Positions 1 to 5,147 of a stretch of 5,147 nt of DNA are shown here, piece by piece. Made by a program: the position numbers and the translations under genes. A model generated the notes under the pieces. It did not search any database. It had not been told where the DNA came from and was given only the letters and a program-made list of their open reading frames with translations. Positions within the stretch are counted from its first letter, which is position 1, and each line of letters opens with the position of its first letter. The stretch is from Candidatus Aminicenantota bacterium (GTDB lineage: Bacteria > Acidobacteriota > Aminicenantia > Aminicenantales > JAFGAV01), in assembly GCA_016867615.1 (NCBI GenBank), contig VGJG01000155.1:1-5147 (forward strand). Reading direction: 5' to 3'.

Positions 1-382
1 GGTCCGGCGCGGCTCGGGCCATGTCATCAACATCGGCTCGCTCGCCGGACGCGAGACCTATCCCGGGGGCAATGTCTATTGCGCCACCAAGTTCGCCGTG
101 CGGGCCCTGTCCCAGGGCCTGCGCATGGACCTCCTGGGGACGGGCGTCCGGGTGTCGAGCGTCGACCCGGGCATGGTCGCCACCGAATTCAGCCTCGTCC
201 GGTTCCACGGCGACGGGGACAGGGCGGGCAAGGTGTACGAGGGGTTGACTCCGCTCTCGCCCGAGGACGTGGCCGAGGCCGTCGTGTTCTGCGCCGCGCG
301 TCCGCCCCACGTCGCCGTGGCCGAGCTGCTCCTTCTGCCCGCGGCCCAGGCTTCGGCCGTTCTCAATTTCCGGAAAACCTAG
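1..382 (+). CDS. Short-chain dehydrogenase/reductase, YdfG-like (partial, C-terminal half)
   Basis: This is the C-terminal 126 residues of a classical NAD(P)-dependent short-chain dehydrogenase/reductase; the reading frame enters at base 2 and ends at TAG 380-382. Seen in the sequence (visible-residue numbering): the strand carrying the catalytic serine, HVINIGSLAG (Ser13), the active-site YxxxK as YCATK (Tyr26, Lys30; Tyr codon at 77-79), and the post-active-site DPGMVATEFS motif that closes over the cofactor. The tail VRFHGD...VYEGLTPLSPEDVAEAV, then a P..Q motif near the end, resembles the YdfG/serine 3-dehydrogenase branch, whose members oxidise 3-hydroxy acids such as L-allo-threonine or serine with NADP. 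Family members are about 250 residues, so roughly half, including the Gly-rich cofactor-binding Rossmann motif, lies left of the window. It is probably a soluble cytoplasmic enzyme. The substrate cannot be read from sequence alone. The next gene starts 15 bases downstream on the same strand. Confidence 0.5.
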   Translation, partial: VRRGSGHVINIGSLAGRETYPGGNVYCATKFAVRALSQGLRMDLLGTGVRVSSVDPGMVATEFSLVRFHGDGDRAGKVYEGLTPLSPEDVAEAVVFCAARPPHVAVAELLLLPAAQASAVLNFRKT

Positions 383-388
383 GATGGA
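381..388 (+). promoter_or_regulatory. Weak Shine-Dalgarno for the membrane protein gene
   Basis: AGGATGGA overlaps the TAG stop of the dehydrogenase gene and precedes the ATG at 398 by 9 bases from its GGA, or 13 from its AGGA. It is a modest match to the Shine-Dalgarno consensus. Its overlap with the upstream stop is compatible with translational coupling of the two genes. It supports the ATG at 398 as the start; no better-placed start was seen nearby. Confidence 0.45.
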
Positions 389-397
389 TTCCGACCC

Positions 398-2452
398 ATG
401 ACCGGACGCCGGGACGTCGTCGAGTCTTTCATCCGCTGGGTTACGGACGGGTTCGTCGTCCTCTACGGCCTGTGGACGCTTCTCTGCCATATCGCCCTCC
501 GGGGGGGATGGTCGTTCTCCTCCCTCTACGGTCTTTCGTTTCTCGTGCCCCTCGGCGGGGGAGTGATCCTTTTTTTCCTGGCAAGGAAACGGAGGCGCGG
601 TCAGGAAAGCGTATCCGAAGCCGAGACGGCCGGAGTCGAACGTTCGGACCGTCTCTCCCGAACGGTCGGACTGGCAGGAGCCGCGGCCCTGGCTTCATTC
701 TTCGCGCTCAGCCGGAATCTGATTCTCTTCTGGGCGGCCTCCGTTCTCTTCCTGGGCTATTTCTATTTCAGGCATCTTCGGCCGCCCCCGGTCCGCCCGT
801 CCTCCCCGCCGCCCCGGGACCGTTCCCAGGCGTGCGTCTTCTTCGCCCTCCTTCTGGCCGCTGCCGTCCTGGTCCTCGTCCTTCACCGGCCGGATCATGA
901 CGACGCTTTTTTTCTGAGCATTCCCGTCCAGGCCATGGAGACGCCGGACGCTCCCCTGGTCAACAGGAGACCGGCCACCGACGCCGCGGCCCACTCCATC
1001 TTGCCGACTTATTCCCTCCACTCCGCGGAATTGGCCGCCGGAGCCCTGGCGCGGCTGCTCGGGGTTCGCCCCATAACCGCCGCCCACATGATTCTGCCCG
1101 TCCTCTTCGCCGTGGTCTTCCTCTGCGCCGCCGCCCGCCTGATGCGGCGTCTTCTGGGCGCGGACTGGCTTTTCGGCCTGACGGCGCTGTTTTTCCTTCT
1201 CCTCTTCAACGGGGACGTGCACTGGTCGTACGGCAATTTCGGCCTGGTGCGGTTTTTCCACGGCAAGGCGTTTCTGGCCGCGGGGATGACGCCCCTGCTC
1301 GCGGCCTACGGCCTGGAGTACATGTCCGGGACGGGGAGGGGGGTGTGGCCCCTTCTTTTTTCCGGTCAGATCGCGGCCCTGGGACTCAGCTCCGCGGGCC
1401 TGTACGTGGGACCCGTGGTCGCCGGCTTTTCTCTGTTGGGCGCCTGGCGACCCGAAAAGCGAGCCGCCGCCCGCCTCCTTCTAGGCGCCCTGACGGCCGC
1501 CTATCCCCTGGCCATGGGACTCTCGCTGAGGCTCGGCCCGATGTCGGACAACCAGGTCTTTCTGGAGACATACAGGAGCGTCCCGCCGCTGACCGACGCC
1601 CTGGACAAGGTTCTCGGCACGGGCGTTTTCCTCTGGTTCTGGCTGCTCGCTCTTCTGGGCGGCTGGACGGCGTTCCGGGAGGCGTCGAAAAGGAGATGGG
1701 TCCTCGGCTACTCGCTGGCGTTCGTGTTCTTTTTTCTCAATCCGTATCTGAACGAGTTCTGGAGCCGCGCCCTTCTGGGCGTCGAGGTCAAGTGGCGCAT
1801 CCTGTGGGCCCTGCCCCTGCCCGTCTGGCTGGCCGTGCTGCTGTCGACGCTCTCGAGACAAGCCGCGGCGGTCTTGCTGCGGCCCGGGATGCGGGGCCTC
1901 GCCCTGGGCGTCATCCTCGCTCTGTTCGGAGCCCTCGTCCCGGCGCGCTGGACGGTCTCCGCGTCCAACCAGACACAGGTCCGCCTGCCTTCCTTGAAGG
2001 TCCCCCTCGAGGACTACCGGCTGGCCGGGGAGGCGGCCGCCCTGACCGAGTCCGGCGGGACCATTCTGGCGCCCGAGGCGATAGCCGTCTGGGTTCCGAC
2101 GATCACCCGGCGGGTCCGCCCCGTCGTCTCCAGGGGGTTCTCCATCGTCTACGAGCGGGACAGGACGTTGGACCCCCCTTCGCGGGAGAGGGTCGAGCGC
2201 CGCTTGGCCCTATTCCGCTACATCTCGGGGATTTCCCGCGATCGGCCGAAGGAGGAGCTGGAGGAGATCTTGAGACGGGCCGTCGCGGATCACAATATCC
2301 GGACGGTCGTTCTTGACGTCCGGAACCCCTGGCGGCGCGATATCGTCACGACCCTGCGCGGGCTGGGCTTCGCCAAGAAAACCCTCTCCTCGCGCAGGTA
2401 TCTGGCCCATATTCTGATAACGGCCGGGCCGGTTTCGAGGCCGCAGCGATAA
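398..2452 (+). CDS. Large polytopic membrane protein, GT-C glycosyltransferase-like, function unknown
   Basis: This is a 684-residue integral membrane protein that I cannot assign to a named gene. Hydrophobic segments lie at about residues 14-33, 41-62, 88-105, 107-123, 146-162, 228-246, 254-270, 290-306, 315-348 (probably two), 357-376, 406-421, 435-449, 467-485 and 497-515, giving around 14 membrane spans. A basic loop (RKRRRG, 63-68) follows span 2. The fifth span is followed by DHDDAFFL (166-173) and a long loop to about 227; acidic residues just after an early span, in an extracytoplasmic loop, are typical of GT-C polyprenyl-phosphate-sugar-dependent glycosyltransferases. Another conserved-looking patch is FFHGKAFLAAG (286-296). 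Residues 520-684 form a soluble tail, including TILAPEAIAVWVP (555-567), and the protein ends in a basic RPQR. Inference: it may transfer a sugar or other lipid-linked group at the cell envelope. The family could equally be an uncharacterised DUF (DUF6077-type proteins have a similar layout, from memory only). It lies 15 bases after the dehydrogenase gene and 77 before the acetyltransferase gene. Coding confidence is high; functional confidence is low. Confidence 0.85.
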   Translation: MTGRRDVVESFIRWVTDGFVVLYGLWTLLCHIALRGGWSFSSLYGLSFLVPLGGGVILFFLARKRRRGQESVSEAETAGVERSDRLSRTVGLAGAAALASFFALSRNLILFWAASVLFLGYFYFRHLRPPPVRPSSPPPRDRSQACVFFALLLAAAVLVLVLHRPDHDDAFFLSIPVQAMETPDAPLVNRRPATDAAAHSILPTYSLHSAELAAGALARLLGVRPITAAHMILPVLFAVVFLCAAARLMRRLLGADWLFGLTALFFLLLFNGDVHWSYGNFGLVRFFHGKAFLAAGMTPLLAAYGLEYMSGTGRGVWPLLFSGQIAALGLSSAGLYVGPVVAGFSLLGAWRPEKRAAARLLLGALTAAYPLAMGLSLRLGPMSDNQVFLETYRSVPPLTDALDKVLGTGVFLWFWLLALLGGWTAFREASKRRWVLGYSLAFVFFFLNPYLNEFWSRALLGVEVKWRILWALPLPVWLAVLLSTLSRQAAAVLLRPGMRGLALGVILALFGALVPARWTVSASNQTQVRLPSLKVPLEDYRLAGEAAALTESGGTILAPEAIAVWVPTITRRVRPVVSRGFSIVYERDRTLDPPSRERVERRLALFRYISGISRDRPKEELEEILRRAVADHNIRTVVLDVRNPWRRDIVTTLRGLGFAKKTLSSRRYLAHILITAGPVSRPQR

Positions 2453-2460
2453 GAACAACC

Positions 2461-2499
2461 ACCCTCCCCCGGCCTAAGCTTCGGTTCGGGACGGAGGGT
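2461..2499 (+). other. Imperfect hairpin with C(UUCG)G tetraloop between genes 2 and 3
   Basis: The RNA can fold as ACCCTCC (2461-2467) with GGAGGGT (2493-2499), then CCCG (2468-2471) with CGGG (2487-2490), leaving AC 2491-2492 as a bulge. The apex is AGC (2477-2479) pairing with GTT (2484-2486), one pair being a G-U wobble, around a TTCG loop closed by C-G. Bases 2472-2476 form a 5-base bulge. No T-run follows, so it is not a standard intrinsic terminator. It could stabilise or process mRNA, or attenuate expression between the membrane protein and acetyltransferase genes. The pairing is seen; the role is inferred. No promoter was recognised in this 77-base gap. Confidence 0.4.
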
Positions 2500-2516
2500 C
2501 GGCCGCGGGATCGGGC

Positions 2517-2526
2517 GGAGGAGGAG
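2517..2526 (+). promoter_or_regulatory. Strong Shine-Dalgarno for the GNAT gene
   Basis: GGAGGAGGAG contains a perfect AGGAGG at 2519-2524, five bases before the ATG at 2530. It fixes the start of the acetyltransferase gene and is much stronger than the site before the membrane protein, so the GNAT protein may be translated efficiently even if its transcript begins far upstream. Confidence 0.8.
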
Positions 2527-2529
2527 ACC

Positions 2530-3591
2530 ATGAGCCTCTCGGACATTTCCATCGAGCCCTTCCGGGGCGATTACGAAGCCCTGGAGAAAATGGCCCACGC
2601 CTCGTGGCGCGACGAGTACGGCGAGGCTTCCTTTCCGAATTTTTACAAGCCCGCCTTCCTCCGCTACCTCTTCGACCGGGTGAGGGACGGGGATCATCTT
2701 TTGGCCGCTTACCGAGGCGGCGAGATCGTCGGCTTCCTGGCCAACCTGCCGCAGCGCATCCATTTTCAGGGCCGGATTTACCGGGCCGTGTATTCCTGCC
2801 TAATGGTCTCGCGGAGGGAGTTCCTCCGGCGCGGGCTGGCCACGGCCCTCATCGAGGAGGCTTTGCGGCTGAACCGGCGGCACGGATACGATTTCGCCCT
2901 TCTGACCCTCGAGGCCGGACACCGTTCGACGAAGCTCATGGAAAAAATGGCGGCCGCCGGCCGTCCCCTGGAATGGGTCAAGAAGATCCGGGTCATCGCC
3001 CGCATACTGGACCTGGAGCGCGTGGCCCTCTCCGAGGGTTTGAAGCCCTGGGAGAAAGCGGCCGTCCGTCTCATCGGCGGTCACCGGCCGCCCCCCCCCG
3101 CGGAAACGTCCTGTCTGCGGCCCTACCGGAGCGGGGACCTCGACTCCTGCCTCGGGCTTCTCAACGGCATCAAGGACAGGGTCCGGCTGGCCCTGGTCTG
3201 GGATGCCGAGGAGCTGGCCGCGGAGCTGGACTGTCCGGGCGTCGCCCGGACGCTCGTTTATGAGAAGGAGGGGAGGGTCGCCGGCCTGGTCAATTTCATC
3301 GAACACGACCATCTCGGCCGGACCGTGGAGCGGTGGGCCTGGCTCAACCATGTGGCCTACCCCGACCTCAAGCCGCCCGAACGGCGCCGCTTCGTCCGGG
3401 ACTTTCTCCGCTTCATCCACGCCGGGGGGTTCCTGGGCGCGATCGAATGGACGAAGAACTACTATTCCCTCAAGCCCCTCTACCGGGAGCGTTTCTTTCC
3501 CTATTTCCGGGCGGTGAACCTCATGTCCTGGCGGCTCGAGGCCCCGGTCTCCCTGGCCGGCATCTCCGACGTTTACCAGATCCAGGTCTGA
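2530..3591 (+). CDS. GNAT-family N-acetyltransferase with a second GNAT-like half
   Basis: This is a 353-residue soluble protein, with its start set by an AGGAGG ribosome site. Residues about 5-160 form a GNAT domain: beta strands HLLAAYRGGEIVGFLAN (56-72) and AVYSCLMVS (86-94), then the acetyl-CoA pyrophosphate-binding loop and helix LRRGLATALIEEAL (99-112). The loop keeps the G-x-A part (Gly102, Ala104), but the usual Arg/Gln three residues before Gly102 is Leu99. DFALLTLEAG (121-130) is the next strand, followed by a helix (TKLMEKMAAAG). A linker with PPPP (187-190) leads to a second alpha/beta half (about 195-340) with GNAT-like order: LRPYRSGDLDSCLGLLN, then ARTLVYEKEGRVAGLVNFIEHD, then ERWAWLNHVAYPD, then a helix and an aromatic C-terminal region (NYYSLKPLYRERFFPYFR). 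It lacks a recognisable acetyl-CoA loop. Inference: a tandem GNAT protein, active site in the first half, the second half structural or for acceptor binding. The acceptor (amine, amino sugar, peptide) is unknown. It is at least twice the length of a single-domain GNAT. Confidence 0.85.
   Translation: MSLSDISIEPFRGDYEALEKMAHASWRDEYGEASFPNFYKPAFLRYLFDRVRDGDHLLAAYRGGEIVGFLANLPQRIHFQGRIYRAVYSCLMVSRREFLRRGLATALIEEALRLNRRHGYDFALLTLEAGHRSTKLMEKMAAAGRPLEWVKKIRVIARILDLERVALSEGLKPWEKAAVRLIGGHRPPPPAETSCLRPYRSGDLDSCLGLLNGIKDRVRLALVWDAEELAAELDCPGVARTLVYEKEGRVAGLVNFIEHDHLGRTVERWAWLNHVAYPDLKPPERRRFVRDFLRFIHAGGFLGAIEWTKNYYSLKPLYRERFFPYFRAVNLMSWRLEAPVSLAGISDVYQIQV
3091..3099 (+). repeat. C9 homopolymer at the inter-domain linker of the GNAT gene
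   Basis: Nine consecutive C encode Pro188-Pro190 of the PPPP linker, between the two halves of the acetyltransferase. The frame is intact across it as given. Gaining one C would move translation to a frame that stops at 3261-3263 and so remove the second half. Losing one C would enter another open frame that runs to 3517. Confidence 0.8.
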
Positions 3592-3619
3592 GCCGGCCGC
3601 CGCATGCCCGTCGAACCGG

Positions 3620-5147
3620 TCAGTTCTTGACCTCCAACCCCCGTTTGCGGAGCAGGGGCTCGATCTTCGGGTCGGCCCCCCGGAAGCGGCGGTACTGGAC
3701 CTCGATGTCCTCGGTGCCGAAGGGCTCCAGGACGTTCCGGCGGAACGACAGGGCCGTGGCCCGGTCGAAGATCCCCTTCTCCTTGAAGGCCTCGTAGGCG
3801 TCCGAGTCGAGCACCTCGGACCAGATGTAGGCGTAGTAGCCCGCGGCGTAGCCCCCGCTGAAGATGTGGTTGAAGTAGGTGCTGCGGTAGCGGGAGACGA
3901 CCTCGGGGATGAGGCCGATGCCCTCCAGGACCTTCCGCTCGAAGCCGTTGACGTCCAGGCCCTCGGTCTCAAGCAGAGTGTGCCAGGCCATGTCCAGGAT
4001 CGAGGCGGCCAGGTATTCGCCGGTGATGAACCCCTGGTTGAAGAGGCTGCTTTTCTTGATCTTCTCCACGAGGTCGGCGGGGATGACCTCGCCCGTCCGG
4101 TAATGCCTGGCGTACTCGACCAGGAGGGCGGGCTCGAAGGCCCAGTGTTCCATAATCTGAGAGGGAAGCTCGACCGAATCCCGGGCGATGGTCCGGCTGC
4201 GGTACCGGCTCTCGGAGAAGAGCGTGGCCAGCGCGTGCCCGAACTCGTGGAAATAGGTCGCGACCTCGTCGTCGCTGAGGAGGGAGGGAGCCTCGGCCGT
4301 GGGGCGGGTGAAGTTGCAGACGATCGTGGCCACGGGCGGAACGCGCTTTCCCTCCTCGTAGTACGAACGGCGGAAGCCGCCCGACCAGGCGCCTCCCCGC
4401 TTGCTGTCCCGGGGATGGAAGTCCATGTACAGGACGCCCAGGTGTCTTCCGTCCTCCTCCCGGACCTCAAAAACCTGGACTTCGGGATGGTAGAGGGGCA
4501 TGTCCTTGAGCTCGACGAACTGCAGGCCGTAGAGCTTGCCGCACAGGGTGAAGATGCCGTGCCGCACGTTGTCCAGCTTGAAGTAGGGGCGCAGGGCGGA
4601 ATCGTCCAGGGCGTACTTCTCCTGCCGGAGCTTCTCGGTGTAATGCCACCAGTCCCAAGGGGCGAGCTTGAAACCGCCGCCCTCGCGGCCGATGAGGGCT
4701 TGAAGCTCGGCGGCCTCGGCCTTGAGCTTGGCCAGGGTCGGGCCCCAGAGCTTGGCCAAAAAGGCGTTGACCGCGCCGGGGTTCTTGGCCATGTTGTTTT
4801 CCAGGACGAAATGAGCGTGGGTGTCGTAGCCGAGGAGCTTGGCCCGTTCCTGGCGCAGGGCGATGAGGCTCTTGATGGTCTCCTTGTTGTCGTGGGCGTT
4901 GCCGTTGTCGCCCTTCATGACGTACGCCCCGTGGAGCTTCTCCCGCAGGTCGCGCCTCTCCGAGAACTGGAGGAAGGGGATGAGGCTCGGGACCTGGATG
5001 GTGAACACCCATTTCCCCTCGAGCCCCGCCCGCTTGGCCGTCTCGGCGGCCATGGCCCTCACCCCGGGAGGCAGACCGGCCAGGTCGGCCTCGTCCTCGA
5101 GGACCAGCCTGAAGGCGTTCGTCTCGGCCAGGACGTTTTCGCCGAAC
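3620..5147 (-). CDS. M3-family zinc metallopeptidase, Dcp/oligopeptidase A type (partial, N-terminus outside window)
   Basis: This is the C-terminal ~508 residues of an M3 oligopeptidase that hydrolyses short peptides with an active-site zinc; it reads from 5146 to the TGA at 3622-3620. The frame is open to the right edge (FGENVLAETNAF... at 5146 down), so the GTG at 5062 and ATG at 5053 are internal codons, not starts. Family members are about 680-700 residues, so about 170-190 are missing. Numbering from the GTG at 5062: HEFGH at 272-276 (4249-4235) supplies two zinc ligands and catalytic Glu273; Glu298 in VELPSQ is the likely third ligand. The HIFSGGYAAGYYAY segment (399-412) carries the His and Tyr residues that bind substrate in this family, and RYRSTYF...SEVLDSDAYEAF and YRRFRGADP are classic C-terminal M3 motifs. 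Odd points: the HxLH motif after the zinc helix is HALA, and the His-to-Glu spacing is 26 rather than the 29 of E. coli Dcp, from a shortened loop before RDSVELPSQ. It converges with the GNAT gene across a 28-base gap. Whether it is cytoplasmic or exported cannot be judged. Dcp is the closest idea; OpdA-like features (ELPSQIMEHW) also occur. Confidence 0.95.
   Translation of the reverse strand, partial: FGENVLAETNAFRLVLEDEADLAGLPPGVRAMAAETAKRAGLEGKWVFTIQVPSLIPFLQFSERRDLREKLHGAYVMKGDNGNAHDNKETIKSLIALRQERAKLLGYDTHAHFVLENNMAKNPGAVNAFLAKLWGPTLAKLKAEAAELQALIGREGGGFKLAPWDWWHYTEKLRQEKYALDDSALRPYFKLDNVRHGIFTLCGKLYGLQFVELKDMPLYHPEVQVFEVREEDGRHLGVLYMDFHPRDSKRGGAWSGGFRRSYYEEGKRVPPVATIVCNFTRPTAEAPSLLSDDEVATYFHEFGHALATLFSESRYRSRTIARDSVELPSQIMEHWAFEPALLVEYARHYRTGEVIPADLVEKIKKSSLFNQGFITGEYLAASILDMAWHTLLETEGLDVNGFERKVLEGIGLIPEVVSRYRSTYFNHIFSGGYAAGYYAYIWSEVLDSDAYEAFKEKGIFDRATALSFRRNVLEPFGTEDIEVQYRRFRGADPKIEPLLRKRGLEVKN

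Noticed and set aside
79..900. A 273-codon plus-strand open frame across the dehydrogenase and membrane protein genes
   Set aside because: It spans a real stop and start in the proper frames and its product is Arg/Pro/Gly-rich without motifs; shadow of the true genes.
1345..2316. A 323-codon plus-strand open frame inside the membrane protein gene
   Set aside because: Arg/Gly/Pro-rich translation with no membrane pattern or motif, while the other frame has continuous hydrophobic spans over the same bases.
3618..3632. GGTCA/TGACC hairpin as a terminator
   Set aside because: Only five base pairs, no T-run on either strand, and it overlaps the coding end of the peptidase gene.
2800..4470. A 556-codon open frame on the minus strand, antisense to the GNAT gene and overlapping the peptidase gene
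   Set aside because: Its translation is rich in Arg, Ser, Pro and Ala with no domain. The overlapping frames carry clear GNAT and M3 motifs, so this is a GC-rich shadow frame.
5051..5062. GTG (5062) or ATG (5053) as the start of the peptidase gene
   Set aside because: The frame stays open upstream to the window edge and reads typical M3 sequence (FGENVLAETN, then ADLAGLPPG), so these codons are internal.

Overview
This is a GC-rich bacterial chromosomal window, dense with genes and without RNA genes, mobile elements, CRISPR arrays or long intergenic DNA. Four protein-coding genes fill almost all of it. The GC-rich codon use with frequent CTT, TTT and TTC codons, together with the gene types, would fit an Acidobacteriota/Aminicenantota-like or deltaproteobacterial-type organism. 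That is an impression from style only; no marker gene in the window settles the taxonomy.

Layout: (1) Positions 1-382, + strand: the C-terminal half of a short-chain dehydrogenase/reductase of the YdfG type, cut by the left edge. (2) Positions 398-2452, + strand: a large polytopic membrane protein with about 14 hydrophobic segments and a soluble C-terminal domain. It has an aspartate-rich DHDD motif after the fifth hydrophobic segment that recalls GT-C glycosyltransferases. (3) Positions 2530-3591, + strand: a 353-residue protein with an N-terminal GNAT acetyltransferase domain, a tetraproline linker encoded by a C9 run, and a second, more degenerate GNAT-like half. (4) Positions 3620-5147, - strand: the C-terminal ~508 residues of an M3-family zinc oligopeptidase (Dcp/OpdA type), cut by the right edge and convergent with gene 3.

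Genes 1-3 run in the same direction with gaps of 15 and 77 bases and may be co-transcribed. The 77-base gap before gene 3 holds an imperfect hairpin capped by a C(UUCG)G tetraloop, then a strong Shine-Dalgarno sequence. The membrane protein and acetyltransferase pair would suit a cell-envelope or glycan-modification role, but that rests only on adjacency and fold type. The peptidase is a separate, convergent unit, probably for peptide turnover.

I did not find clear evidence of a new multi-gene system. The items most worth a second look are the uncharacterised GT-C-like protein, the two-domain GNAT protein with a homopolymer at its domain junction, the shortened active-site loop of the peptidase, and the intergenic hairpin.
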